In this document: one piece after another, positions 25,659 to 34,850 of the stretch
Layout of the letters: each line of letters begins with the position of its first letter
Numbering within the stretch: the stretch's first letter is position 1
DNA from: JACMLD01 sp039916305
GTDB taxonomy: Bacteria; Bacteroidota; Bacteroidia; Chitinophagales; Chitinophagaceae
Reading direction: 5' to 3'
Assembly: GCA_039916305.1 (NCBI GenBank)
Contig: JBDSLR010000020.1
Coordinates: 1-64,000, forward strand
DNA: 64,000 nt
Program-made: the position numbers and the translations under genes
Notes under the pieces: model-generated
Database searches by the model: none
What the model was told of the DNA's origin: nothing
What the model saw: the letters and a program-made list of their open reading frames with translations, nothing else

Positions 25659-28424
25659 TTATATTGAAAAAGCCGTGTCAATAATTTCTGACTGCTCCTG
25701 GTGGTGCACTTTATTATAACCCGTTGCAGTAGACGCACTCGGCTGCCTGCTGATAACGCCATAATTGATACTCTTCAGGTTCATTTGCAAAAAGGAAGCA
25801 GCACCCATATTAAGCGGTTCTTCCTGCACCCAAAACCAGGTAGCGCGGTTGTATTTGGCGTACAATGCTTCCAGCTGTTTTACCGGTAAAGGATACAGTT
25901 GCTCTACACGCAGGATGGCAGTGTCCCTGCGATTTTCTTTTTGCTGGCGCTCTGCCAAGTCAAAATATATTTTACCACTGCAAAACAATACTTTTTTTAC
26001 CTGGGATGCATCTGTGATAAAAGCATCATCCATTGTTTCCTGGAAACGGCGGAATGTAAATTCACCCGCCAGTGAATAGCTACCGGTATGACGCAGGTTG
26101 GCCTTGGGCGCAAAGTTAATCAGCGGTTTGCGGAAGGACCATTTTACCTGTCTCCGCAGCAGATGAAAGAAATTAGCTGAAGTAGTAATATTGGTTACCA
26201 CCATATTTAATTCTGCGCACAATTGTAAAAAACGTTCCAGCCTGGCACTGCTGTGTTCCGGGCCCTGTCCTTCATAACCGTGGGGAAGCAGCATGGTTAC
26301 ACCATTCATACGGTTCCATTTTTGTTCCCCGGCGGCAATAAACTGGTCAATTGTTGTCTGCGCGCCATTGCAAAAATCGCCAAACTGCGCCTCCCACAAT
26401 ACCAGTGCGTTGGGATTTGCCATCGCATAGCCATACTCAAAGCCCAGCACGCCATACTCACTCAGTAAAGAGTTGTAAATCCTGAACAGGCCTTCGGCTC
26501 CCTGCAGCCTGCTGAGGCGATTGTATTCCTTATTGGTCACTTCATCCTGCAATACTGCATGCCGGTGAGAAAAGGTGCCGCGCTGCACATCCTGGCCACT
26601 CATTCTTACATCATGACCATCCAGCAGCAGACTGCCATAAGCCATCAGCTCGCCAGTGGCCCAGTCAACCTTTCCTTCGTCTTTATATAGTTTTATTTTA
26701 TCCTGGATAATTTTCTCTACTTTTTTTAATGGCTTAAAATCGGCAGGCCAGCTCATCAGCGCATCAAATGTTTTCTTGAAATCGCTTTCACTGATAGCAG
26801 TTACCGGCGATTGCTCGAAATCTTCCCAGGTGGCCCTGCGCATGCTTTTCCATACCAGTTCCGGCGGCTGGTATTTATAGGGCAGTGGATTTTGTTTTAC
26901 TTCATCCAGCCGCTCCTGCAAATCTCCCCAGAATTTCTTCTCCATTTCCTTTGCCAGATCACGGGCGTCCGCTTCACCATTCTCCAGTAAATAGGTTGTG
27001 TACACTTCACGCGGATTGGGGTGTTTGTCAATCAGCGCGTACATATGCGGTTGTGTAAACTTGGGGTCATCGCCTTCATTATGGCCATGCCGGCGATAGC
27101 AAACCATATCAATAAACACATCGGCATTAAACTCCTGCCGGTAGCGGGTGGCAATCTCCACACATTTTACCAGCGCTTCTGCATCATCGCCATTTACATG
27201 TAATACGGGGGCATGCACGGCGGCAGCCAGCGAAGTACAGTAATCAGAACTGCGGGCGTCTTCAAAATCGGTGGTAAAACCAATCTGGTTATTGATCACA
27301 AAGTGAATGGTGCCACCGGTGAGATAACCGTCCAGGTTGCACATCTGCAATACTTCGTACACAACACCCTGGCCTGCAACGGAGGCATCACCATGAATTA
27401 ATATCGGCAAAATTTTATCGTAATCACTTTTGTACAGCACATCTGCCTTGGCCCTTGCAAACCCCACTACTACCGGGTCTACTGCTTCCAGGTGAGACGG
27501 GTTAGGCATCAATTTAAGGTGAATAGTTTTCCCATTGGGCGTTGTAAGTTCACTGCCATAACCCATGTGGTATTTTACATCGCCGCTGCCCATAGTCTGG
27601 TCGAGTTTTGCAGTGCCTTCAAACTCACTGAAAATCTGCTCATAGGTTTTGCCCATTATATTGGCAAGAATATTTAGCCTGCCGCGGTGGGCCATGCCTA
27701 TCACTACTTCCTGTACATCATGGTCAGCAGCCGTGTTAATGATGGCATCAAGGCCTGCAATGGTGCTTTCACCGCCCTCCAGCGAAAATCGTTTCTGCCC
27801 TACATACTTGGTATGCAGAAATTTTTCAAACATAACACCCTGGTTCAGCTTTTCCAGTATTCGCTTTTTCTTTTCGAGCGGTAGCGGGTCCAGGAATTTC
27901 TTTTCTATCTCATTGGTAAGCCAGTCTACTTTCTTCTGATCACTGATGTATTTAAACTCGATACCTACATGTGAGGCATAGCATTTCTCCAAATGGTTAT
28001 AGATATTGCGGAGGGTAGTGGTACCCAGGCCCAGCAGGTTGCCGGCGTGAAATTCCTTGTCCAGATCAGCTTCTGTAAAACCATAGAAGCCCAGTTCAAT
28101 ATTGGCGCCCCGGTCTTTGCGGGAGCGGATAGGGTTGGTTTTTGCCAGCAGGTGCCCTTTATTACGGTAACCAAGTATCATACGGTAAGCCCGTATTTCA
28201 TACATCCAGTCGGCAGATGCAGGTGCAGGGGAGCCGCTGGCGGTAGCCGTTGGCGCAACAGCACTTCCATTGCTGCCGTTTTTACCACTGCCAATGGCAA
28301 AATCAAAGCCTTCAAAAAATTTTTTGAGTTCAGGGTCAACACTATTGGGGTCTTTGCTGTAATCCTGGTATAAACCTTCTATAAACTGCGGATGAGCACT
28401 GGTTATGTAAGAAAAATCCTTCAT
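25659..28424 (-). CDS. sucA: 2-oxoglutarate dehydrogenase E1 component
   Basis: 921 residues. Thiamine-diphosphate enzyme that decarboxylates 2-oxoglutarate and succinylates the lipoyl group of E2. The N terminus has the short E2-binding segment (FIEGLYQDYSKDPNSVDPEL). Also seen: VIGMAHRGRLNILANIMGK, the ThDP motif IHGDASVAGQGVVYE, INNQIGFTT, YRRHGHNEGDDPKFTQP, and LLPHGYEGQGPEHSSARLER. A low-complexity Gly/Ser/Ala linker (50-68) joins the N-terminal segment to the core. Forms a unit with odhB. Confidence 0.96.
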   Translation of the reverse strand: MKDFSYITSAHPQFIEGLYQDYSKDPNSVDPELKKFFEGFDFAIGSGKNGSNGSAVAPTATASGSPAPASADWMYEIRAYRMILGYRNKGHLLAKTNPIRSRKDRGANIELGFYGFTEADLDKEFHAGNLLGLGTTTLRNIYNHLEKCYASHVGIEFKYISDQKKVDWLTNEIEKKFLDPLPLEKKKRILEKLNQGVMFEKFLHTKYVGQKRFSLEGGESTIAGLDAIINTAADHDVQEVVIGMAHRGRLNILANIMGKTYEQIFSEFEGTAKLDQTMGSGDVKYHMGYGSELTTPNGKTIHLKLMPNPSHLEAVDPVVVGFARAKADVLYKSDYDKILPILIHGDASVAGQGVVYEVLQMCNLDGYLTGGTIHFVINNQIGFTTDFEDARSSDYCTSLAAAVHAPVLHVNGDDAEALVKCVEIATRYRQEFNADVFIDMVCYRRHGHNEGDDPKFTQPHMYALIDKHPNPREVYTTYLLENGEADARDLAKEMEKKFWGDLQERLDEVKQNPLPYKYQPPELVWKSMRRATWEDFEQSPVTAISESDFKKTFDALMSWPADFKPLKKVEKIIQDKIKLYKDEGKVDWATGELMAYGSLLLDGHDVRMSGQDVQRGTFSHRHAVLQDEVTNKEYNRLSRLQGAEGLFRIYNSLLSEYGVLGFEYGYAMANPNALVLWEAQFGDFCNGAQTTIDQFIAAGEQKWNRMNGVTMLLPHGYEGQGPEHSSARLERFLQLCAELNMVVTNITTSANFFHLLRRQVKWSFRKPLINFAPKANLRHTGSYSLAGEFTFRRFQETMDDAFITDASQVKKVLFCSGKIYFDLAERQQKENRRDTAILRVEQLYPLPVKQLEALYAKYNRATWFWVQEEPLNMGAASFLQMNLKSINYGVISRQPSASTATGYNKVHHQEQSEIIDTAFSI

Positions 28425-28645
28425 GAAAAGCGAGATTTTTATGGGTCACAAATATCGGATAAAATACTGAACCTTAATTGGTCTTGCAAAGCGGATATGT
28501 TTATTTTTTCAGATAATTTTGGGCTTGACCTGGCATGCAGGTGCCCCGTGGTTGCCTGGCGGACGGTAAAACCGCTGTTTCATCTGCCTGCAGGTTCATT
28601 ATTTATCCCGATCAACGTATTTTTCTAAAATTTACGTGTTTAATG

Positions 28646-28676
28646 TTTCATTTTTCATCTCATTCCCCTACCTTTG
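28646..28676 (+). promoter_or_regulatory. promoter of rpsT
   Basis: TTTC (28646-28649), 19 nt, then TACCTTTG (28669-28676), followed by C. The -7 box is an exact Bacteroidota consensus and the -33 box is one base off. The rpsT ATG follows 22 nt later. Confidence 0.6.
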
Positions 28677-28698
28677 CCGTCCTAAATTTTTAGAACAC

Positions 28699-28956
28699 AT
28701 GGCTAATCATAAGGCTACAAAGAAAGACGTGCGTCAGGCAACTAAACGCAGAGAAAGAAATAAGTATTATGGCAAAACAACCCGTAATGCCATCCGTGAC
28801 CTTAAAGTAGTCAAAGAGACTAAAGAAGCGGGTGAAGGCTTGCAGAAAGTATCTTCTATGATTGATAAACTGGCCAAGAAAGGTATCATTCATAAAAACA
28901 AAGCAGCTAACCTGAAAAGAAAGCTGACTAAGAAAGTAAACACACTGGCCAAGTAA
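28699..28956 (+). CDS. rpsT: 30S ribosomal protein S20
   Basis: 85 residues from the ATG at 28699 (MANHKATKKDVRQATKRRER); the frame is open upstream but the family starts here. Binds 16S rRNA in the body of the small subunit early in assembly. Shows the Lys/Arg-rich helical protein with IRDLKVVKETKEAGEGLQ and KGIIHKNKAANLKRKLTKKV. Monocistronic with its own promoter and terminator. Confidence 0.95.
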   Translation: MANHKATKKDVRQATKRRERNKYYGKTTRNAIRDLKVVKETKEAGEGLQKVSSMIDKLAKKGIIHKNKAANLKRKLTKKVNTLAK

Positions 28957-28987
28957 TTGGTGTAGTAAGTTTTCAATAAATTATTTA

Positions 28988-29018
28988 AAAGGCATCCCGT
29001 TATTGCGGGATGCTTTTT
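28988..29018 (+). terminator. Rho-independent terminator of rpsT
   Basis: Stem GCATCCCG/CGGGATGC (28992-28999, 29006-29013), 6-nt loop, then TTTTT; preceded by an A-run. Confidence 0.85.
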
Positions 29019-29044
29019 ATTTTTATGCACCACAAGCCAATTAC

Positions 29045-30781
29045 ATGAGAAATTTTTTTTTACTGCTGATAATCAGTTTACCTTTTTTTACAGCAGCGCA
29101 AAATGCGGAACAAATGATTACGCTGTTTGAAAAATCCGGTGGCAAAGAATCACCGGTGTACAATGATATCATCAGCTGGTGGAAAATGCTGGACGCAAAA
29201 TCTGATAAAATAAAGATGCTGGAAATGGGCCCCACCGATGCAGGCTATCCCCTGCATTTAATTATTGTTTCCAACGACAGGGATTTTAACCTGGAAAGCC
29301 TGCGCAAAAAAAATAAGCGCATACTTCTTATCAATAACGGCATCCACCCCGGTGAGCCTGATGGCATAGATGCCAGTATGTTGCTGGCCAGGGATATTGC
29401 TATCAATAAAAAACAGTTGCCAGGCAATGTAGTACTGGCAATCATACCTGTTTATAATATTGGCGGTTGCCTGAACCGCAGTAAAAATTACCGCATCAAC
29501 CAGGATGGCCCGGTGGAAAAAGGTTTCCGTGGCAATTCTCAAAACTTTGATCTTAACCGCGACTTTATTAAAGCAGATTCAAAAGAGGCCCGGTCATTTG
29601 CTGCTATTTTTCATTTGTGCGATCCCGATATTTTTGTAGACAACCATGTAAGTAACGGGGCCGACTACCAGCATATTATGACACTGCTGACTACCCAGCA
29701 CAATAAACTGGGTGGCGCATTGGGTGATTTTTTAACCAAGACATTTGAGCCCGGATTGTACAGCCTGATGAAGGACAGGGGTTATGATCTTGTTCCCTAC
29801 ATAAATGCCTTCGGCGATACGCCCGAAACCGGCTGGTCTGAATATTTTGACGGGCCACGGTACAGCAGCGGTTATGCAGCCCTGTGGCAGACTTTTGCAT
29901 TTGTGCCGGAAACACATATGCTGAAGTCGTACGACAAACGGGTAAAGGCTACTTATGAACTGATGGAATGTTTTATCAGCTTTACCGCTGCCAATAGCGA
30001 AACAATCAAAACTTTAAGGGGCCAGGCAAAACAGGCGGTGAAAACACAAACAGAATTTCCTGTGTCCTGGAGCCTGGATAAAACACGGCAGTCCGAAATT
30101 ACCTACAGGGGTTTTGAGGCAGGCAAAAAACCGAGCGTTGTCTCTGGCCTGCCAAGGCTGTACTACGACAGAAGCAAGCCGTTTGAAAAGAAGGTTCCTT
30201 TTTATAATACCTACCAGGTAAAAACAACAGTAAAGAAACCGCTGGCCTATATCATTCCGCAGGGCTGGTGGAAAGTAACCGATCTGCTGAAAGCAAACAA
30301 TGTAAGCATGCAGCGGTTGCTGCGCGATACCATTATAGACGTGGAGTTGTATAAGATAGAAGATTATAAAGCCATGCCGCGGCAATACGAAGGCCATCAC
30401 CTTAATACCGAAATAAAAGTAAGCAGTAACAGCAGGCAGATAAAGTTCAGGAAAGGCGATTACTATATACCCATGAACCAGGTGGCAAACCGCTTTTTAA
30501 CAGAAGTGCTGGAGCCGCAGGGCGATGATTCTTATTTTGCCTGGAACTTTTTTGATGCCACACTGGGGCAGAAGGAAGGTTACAGCGGTTATGTGTTTGA
30601 GGATACGGCGGAAGACTTTTTGAAAAACAATCCTGATGTTAAAACACAGCTGGAGCAGCGTAAAGCAACTGATACGGCTTTTGCCAGGAATGCCGGTGCG
30701 CAACTAAACTTTGTCTACCAGCATTCACCTTATTTTGAACCGGATCTGTTGCGGTACCCGGTATACAGGGTAATTAAGTAA
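29045..30781 (+). CDS. M14-family zinc carboxypeptidase, secreted
   Basis: 578 residues from the ATG at 29045 (MRNFFLLLIISLPFFTAAQ is a signal peptide); an in-frame start upstream would lie in the rpsT terminator. The M14 zinc motif HPGE is at 101-104 (GIHPGEPDG), the third ligand is probably His201 in VDNHVSNGADYQH, the substrate-binding region is in FDLNRDF, and the catalytic Glu is at about 289 in FVPETHML. The C-terminal about 250 residues form an extra domain. Expected to trim peptides or peptidoglycan stems in the periplasm or outside. The MORN/TonB_C gene starts 8 bp downstream. Confidence 0.88.
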   Translation: MRNFFLLLIISLPFFTAAQNAEQMITLFEKSGGKESPVYNDIISWWKMLDAKSDKIKMLEMGPTDAGYPLHLIIVSNDRDFNLESLRKKNKRILLINNGIHPGEPDGIDASMLLARDIAINKKQLPGNVVLAIIPVYNIGGCLNRSKNYRINQDGPVEKGFRGNSQNFDLNRDFIKADSKEARSFAAIFHLCDPDIFVDNHVSNGADYQHIMTLLTTQHNKLGGALGDFLTKTFEPGLYSLMKDRGYDLVPYINAFGDTPETGWSEYFDGPRYSSGYAALWQTFAFVPETHMLKSYDKRVKATYELMECFISFTAANSETIKTLRGQAKQAVKTQTEFPVSWSLDKTRQSEITYRGFEAGKKPSVVSGLPRLYYDRSKPFEKKVPFYNTYQVKTTVKKPLAYIIPQGWWKVTDLLKANNVSMQRLLRDTIIDVELYKIEDYKAMPRQYEGHHLNTEIKVSSNSRQIKFRKGDYYIPMNQVANRFLTEVLEPQGDDSYFAWNFFDATLGQKEGYSGYVFEDTAEDFLKNNPDVKTQLEQRKATDTAFARNAGAQLNFVYQHSPYFEPDLLRYPVYRVIK

Positions 30782-30789
30782 TTTTAACT

Positions 30790-31818
30790 ATGATGAAATT
30801 AAAGTTGGTTATTATTTCATTGTTGTTTACCGTGACCGGCATAGCACAGAAAGATAGTGTACGTAAATACCTCGACGGGAATCTGCGCTTTACCAATAAA
30901 AGAAATGCCGTGTATGCAGCCATGGCCATCCGGAATAATGATCATTGGACATTATTTGCGGTATATCCTGACACTACCATGCTGCTCAAACTTTCTTTCA
31001 AGGATGCAGCACTCACCATGAAAGATGGGCCTTTCATATTATATTTTCGAAAAAAAGTAATTTCTCAAAGTGGCGCTTTTAAAGATAATTTGCCGCAAGG
31101 GTTATGGCAGTCCTGGTACAGTAACGGTCAGCTGAAAAATGCTGGCACAATCATTCATAACCAGTTTGCAGGCGTATGGAAAACCTGGAATGATAAAGGT
31201 CAGTTGATAAGTGAAGTGAGCTATGCGCACCCGGATTCAATAAATGGCCAGCCTGTGCTTAACACGGCGGGGGATAATAAAAACAGCGGTCTGCTGGAAG
31301 ATTTTGAACCGGCAGGCGTATTGCAGGGCTTGAGCACAACCTGGTACCAGAATGGCAATAAAGAAGCGTTGTTGAATTATAGAAATGATTCCCTCGCGGG
31401 CGTATGCAGCTGGTTCAGGGAAAATGGCAGCCCCAGCAGCAAAGAAACCTATGTAAACGGAAAAGTAACGGAACTGGAATGTTACAATGAAGAAGGTAAG
31501 TATTCTGGCGCCACCTGCAGTATATTAAAATTGCCACTCCTGATACATCCTTTTTTTTCTGCAACAGATTACATAGTGTATGAACTGCATAAAGAGAAAA
31601 ACAAAGACATTAAAAACGAAGGCGAAGCAGAAGTAAATTTTACAGTTACTAAAAAAGGCGCCATTGAAAAACTGGTCGTCAGCAATTCTCCGGATGAAGC
31701 GCTTACCATGCACATTGCCCGCATTTTTGCAGCTATGCCTGCATGGTCGCCAGCCGTAGTACACAACCGTGCTGTAGACTATCCCGTCAAACTAATGGTA
31801 CCGTATTACAGGGATTAA
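30790..31818 (+). CDS. exported MORN-repeat protein with TonB_C-like C-terminal domain
   Basis: 342 residues with a signal peptide (1-19, VTGIAQ). The middle holds MORN-variant repeats (GLWQSWYSNGQLKNAGT, GVWKTWNDKGQLISEVSY, TWYQNGNKEALLNY, CSWFRENGSPSSKETYVNG; residues about 95-230). The end (about 275-342, EGEAEVNFTVTKKGAIEKLV onward) resembles the C-terminal domain of TonB. No N-terminal TonB anchor or Pro-rich spacer is present, so it is not a normal energy transducer. Probably cotranscribed with the M14 peptidase 8 bp upstream; role unknown. Confidence 0.78.
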   Translation: MMKLKLVIISLLFTVTGIAQKDSVRKYLDGNLRFTNKRNAVYAAMAIRNNDHWTLFAVYPDTTMLLKLSFKDAALTMKDGPFILYFRKKVISQSGAFKDNLPQGLWQSWYSNGQLKNAGTIIHNQFAGVWKTWNDKGQLISEVSYAHPDSINGQPVLNTAGDNKNSGLLEDFEPAGVLQGLSTTWYQNGNKEALLNYRNDSLAGVCSWFRENGSPSSKETYVNGKVTELECYNEEGKYSGATCSILKLPLLIHPFFSATDYIVYELHKEKNKDIKNEGEAEVNFTVTKKGAIEKLVVSNSPDEALTMHIARIFAAMPAWSPAVVHNRAVDYPVKLMVPYYRD

Positions 31819-31849
31819 ATTAATATAGAACAGTTCAAATACATATACA

Positions 31850-32293
31850 ATGAATACCTGGACCTGCAAACCTTTTGATGCACTTACGCCTGCTGAACTG
31901 TATGCTATCCTGCAGTTACGCAATGAAGTATTTGTGGTGGAACAGCAATGTGTTTTTCAGGATGCAGATAATAAAGACCAGGCTTCGCATCATTTAACGG
32001 GCTGGCGGCAGGGACAGCTGGTTGCATACACCAGGTTAGTTCCGCCGGGCGTGGCGTATGAAGAGCCCAGTATTGGCCGGGTAGTAACAGCTGTAACGGC
32101 AAGGGGTAGTGGCATTGGCAGGCAGTTGATGGAGCAGTCGGTTGCGGAATGCCGTAGATTATTTGGCAACACAGTAATAAGAATAGGTGCACAGCTTTAT
32201 TTGAAACAGTTTTATGCTTCCCTCGGCTTTGTTCCCACCGGGGGAATTTATCCAGAAGATGGAATAGACCATATACAGATGCTGCTTTCGTAA
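31850..32293 (+). CDS. GNAT-family N-acetyltransferase, ElaA type
   Basis: 147 residues. Starts WTCKPFDALTPAELYAILQL, then LRNEVFVVEQQCVFQDAD, which is the ElaA hallmark. The acetyl-CoA loop is GRVVTAVTARGSGIGRQLM, and FYASLGFVPTGGIYPEDGI closes the fold. A cytoplasmic acetyltransferase for an unknown small molecule or peptide. Confidence 0.9.
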   Translation: MNTWTCKPFDALTPAELYAILQLRNEVFVVEQQCVFQDADNKDQASHHLTGWRQGQLVAYTRLVPPGVAYEEPSIGRVVTAVTARGSGIGRQLMEQSVAECRRLFGNTVIRIGAQLYLKQFYASLGFVPTGGIYPEDGIDHIQMLLS

Positions 32294-32452
32294 AAACACT
32301 GTCCCCGCTGTAAGCATAACTACTTTATTTCATGTTTTTTTTGCGGCACACACACCACAAGTTTAGTTTCCCCGTTTAAAGTGGGTAAGGGGTATTTTAT
32401 ATTTTTTAGTACCCGAATCCAAATAACTATTCGAAAACTAAATCTGGTATTC

Positions 32453-33418
32453 ATGAAAAAGTTTTTACACTTTCTATGGGGAACGTGTGTAATTATGCTA
32501 CTCTCCATTTTCTTTCCATCGCAGGTAACTGCTCAGTACAATGATGGCGGTGCTTTCAGCGAAGCAGGTATAACCATCGGGCCTTCAAACTTCCTGGGAG
32601 ATTTGGGTGGCCGTCTCGGAAAAGGAACCACCTTTTTAAAAGACAACAACATTCAGCTTACAAAATTATCTTTAGGCGCTCATTTCAGCTATTATCCAAA
32701 AAGCTGGGTAGGTGTAAGGTTTGCGCTTAATATTGGTAAACTGCAGGGAGATGATAAAGTTATTAAAGGTAAAGGCGGACTGGAAGAAGCGCGTTACAAC
32801 AGGGGCCTGAATTTTCAGTCTAAATTTTTTGAGGCTATCCTGGTTGGTGAAGTTTTTCCGACCGTATTTCTTGAAGAAGACCCTTCCGATTTGTATCATA
32901 AACTGCGCCCTTATGGCGTACTGGGTTTAGGTGTATTTCATTTTAATCCACAAGGACTTGACAAGGCTACTGGTCAATGGGTAAGCCTGCAACCGCTTCA
33001 TTTGGAAGGCCAGGGTTCTGCAGAATATCCTGACAGAAAAAATTATTCTTTATGGCAGCCAAATATTCCATTGGGTGCTGGTGTTAAATACTGGGTTAAT
33101 GAGAATCTTAGCCTGGGGGTTGAAGTTATCTACCGCAAAACATTTACAGACTACGTTGATGATGTAAGTACTACTTATGTTGGTAATGCATTTTATGATG
33201 CACATTTGTCTCCAACACAGGCAGCAGTTGCAAAACGTTTGGCCGATAAAAGTAATAACGGCGCTGGTGGTGCACCTGCATACGGACAGCCCGGGGATAA
33301 AAGAGGTACTTCGCAAAACAAAGATGCCTATTACACCTTTGGAATTAAATTAGGCATACGGCTTGGCGGTGGTGACAGCTTTAATAATTCAACACGCTGC
33401 CCTGTTATCCGTTTTTAA
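32453..33418 (+). CDS. outer-membrane beta-barrel protein
   Basis: 321 residues from the ATG at 32453 (MKKFLHFLWGTCVIMLLSIF begins a signal peptide ending VTAQ). Alternating amphipathic strands with Gly and aromatic residues (EAGITIGPSNFLGDLGGRLG, LSLGAHFSYYPKSWVGVRFA, PYGVLGLGVFHFNPQG, LGAGVKYWVNENLSLGVEV) and a C-terminal strand YYTFGIKLGIRLGGGDS, as in porin-like barrels of the DUF6089 type. Found in the outer membrane; a structural or transport role is not known. Confidence 0.8.
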   Translation: MKKFLHFLWGTCVIMLLSIFFPSQVTAQYNDGGAFSEAGITIGPSNFLGDLGGRLGKGTTFLKDNNIQLTKLSLGAHFSYYPKSWVGVRFALNIGKLQGDDKVIKGKGGLEEARYNRGLNFQSKFFEAILVGEVFPTVFLEEDPSDLYHKLRPYGVLGLGVFHFNPQGLDKATGQWVSLQPLHLEGQGSAEYPDRKNYSLWQPNIPLGAGVKYWVNENLSLGVEVIYRKTFTDYVDDVSTTYVGNAFYDAHLSPTQAAVAKRLADKSNNGAGGAPAYGQPGDKRGTSQNKDAYYTFGIKLGIRLGGGDSFNNSTRCPVIRF

Positions 33419-33505
33419 GTAATAATAATCGAGAGAGCACTTAAAAAAGTTTGATTGTTTCAATTTCAATCCGTACTCTTTTTTAATCTGTAAACGCATG
33501 CAGTT

Positions 33506-33910
33506 ATGAAAACAATTGTACCCGGTAAACGGTTTTTTACGCAGCCGTTTATATACAGCTTGTTTATGCTGGTAGTCTTTATGCTGGTTCAATCGCCGGT
33601 AAAAGCAAATCCAACCAGGGAAAAGCAGTATAAAGACAGCATCGTAATTAATAAATTACTTACCAGTAAAAAATATAAAATTAAAATTTACCCCGGTGCA
33701 AGCAATGAAGTACTTTTCTTCAATGCCAGCGGCGATGATGGTAAAGTATACCAGTTTTTTATTTTTGATGTGGAAGGAGCCCTGGTAAAACAAACACAGA
33801 TACGTAATAAACAGACGACTATATTAACCAATTTCAATAAAGGATGCTACACTTTTGAAGTATTCAGCGATGATGAGCATATTGAAAACGGTACACTGAC
33901 TATAAAATAA
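33506..33910 (+). CDS. small exported protein with sorting-domain-like beta fold
   Basis: 134 residues. Signal peptide with a longer basic N-region (cleavage near SPVKAN). The rest resembles a stand-alone T9SS-type C-terminal domain: a beta-sandwich with FFNASGDDGKVYQFFIFDVE and ending in CYTFEVFSDDEHIENGTLTI. It has no passenger domain. Follows the outer-membrane barrel gene by 87 bp on the same strand. Confidence 0.65.
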   Translation: MKTIVPGKRFFTQPFIYSLFMLVVFMLVQSPVKANPTREKQYKDSIVINKLLTSKKYKIKIYPGASNEVLFFNASGDDGKVYQFFIFDVEGALVKQTQIRNKQTTILTNFNKGCYTFEVFSDDEHIENGTLTIK

Positions 33911-33940
33911 AAGTTCTTTTTTTTGCGAATAAACAGATGG

Positions 33941-34072
33941 CCAATAAGCGGCGGGAACATTTTTTAAAATCTGATATCCGGTTCAAAAGACCTAATCCGT
34001 TCCCTATCGTATCTTAGTACCCTTACAAAACAAAAAAGATTTTATCAAGTAATTCCCGCCACTGCTTATTGG
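33941..34072. repeat. 132-bp element bounded by imperfect inverted repeats
   Basis: The left end CCAATAAGCGGCGGGAA (33941-33957) is repeated inverted at the right end, 34053-34072, with a 3-base insertion (ACT). A second inner pairing, AAAATCT (33967-33973) with AGATTTT (34038-34044), extends the fold. It could be a MITE-like unit or a long structured 3' RNA of the upstream gene. Confidence 0.5.
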
Positions 34073-34114
34073 TAAGCAAAAAATTAAATTTCTGACTTCA
34101 ATCCAGTATCCTTA

Positions 34115-34150
34115 ACGGCCCGCGATGAGTAATTGCGGGCCGTTTCTTTT
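34115..34150 (+). terminator. Rho-independent terminator
   Basis: Perfect 9-bp GC-rich stem ACGGCCCGC/GCGGGCCGT (34115-34123, 34135-34143), 11-nt loop, then TTCTTTTT. It serves the plus-strand genes upstream; little T-run on the other side. Confidence 0.8.
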
Positions 34151-34230
34151 TAAGCCATTGAACAGTAAATAATAAAAGAGCAGGCAATTGGAAAAGCAAC
34201 ATTAATAAAGCTTCGTAATTGATTTGGTCT

Positions 34231-34764
34231 TTAAAGAAAAACAGCAGCTACTTCCTTCCAGCTGCTCAGCCTTTCAAAACCAGTTTCCTTTAAATTATGG
34301 GGTGCTGTAAAAAGGTAAGGCTTACCTGTAAACAATTGCAGGTGCCTTGTATGATCATCAATCATAAAATCTGCCTGTATCATGCTTTTTTCCCCGCACA
34401 AAACCAGCTGCTTCCAGTTAAAAAATGGATAATGCTCCATCAGCCAATAATATTTATCCGTAAGCGAATTAGGGAATTCAGTTGCGGCTGATACAATGTA
34501 CACTTCATACCGCTTGTTCATCTGCTCCAGTACTTCAATGCTGTTTTCTATTACCGGCAGGTGCCTGAAAAAGCCCTGCTCAAACAACTGTTGCCTTACA
34601 GTAGCCTGGTGTTCTTCCGGAAAACCTTTTACCAATGATTTACCCTCCAGCATGCTGGCATAATTGATGTCGCCGCCATATGCCCTTTTATACCACTCAG
34701 TCATACCACCCGTGGTATCCGCTATTACTTCATCCATATCTACCAGCACTCTTTTCATACCCAA
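34231..34764 (-). CDS. 5'(3')-deoxyribonucleotidase (NT5C/HAD type)
   Basis: 177 residues. HAD-superfamily nucleophile motif I VLVDMDEVIADTT (Asp9 and Asp11 region), followed by a cap domain; motif II VSAATEFPNS; motif IV with Asp pair in FMIDDHTRHLQLF. The pattern is that of the cytosolic type C nucleotidases that dephosphorylate dUMP/dTMP and other pyrimidine deoxynucleotides. Cytoplasmic; role in balancing dNTP pools. Confidence 0.85.
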   Translation of the reverse strand: MGMKRVLVDMDEVIADTTGGMTEWYKRAYGGDINYASMLEGKSLVKGFPEEHQATVRQQLFEQGFFRHLPVIENSIEVLEQMNKRYEVYIVSAATEFPNSLTDKYYWLMEHYPFFNWKQLVLCGEKSMIQADFMIDDHTRHLQLFTGKPYLFTAPHNLKETGFERLSSWKEVAAVFL

Positions 34765-34850
34765 TTAGATTTTTATTCATTTCTCAATTGTTCTTTTCTT
34801 TTTTAAATGCAATTTTTAAAGGTAGTGATCCGTAAATACTGGTACTGCCC

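Larger units (their letters stand above)
33911..34230. other. intergenic region with inverted-repeat element and terminator
   Basis: 320 bp between convergent genes. It contains a 132-bp inverted-repeat unit (33941-34072) and a strong terminator (34115-34150). No ORF is supported. Confidence 0.55.
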
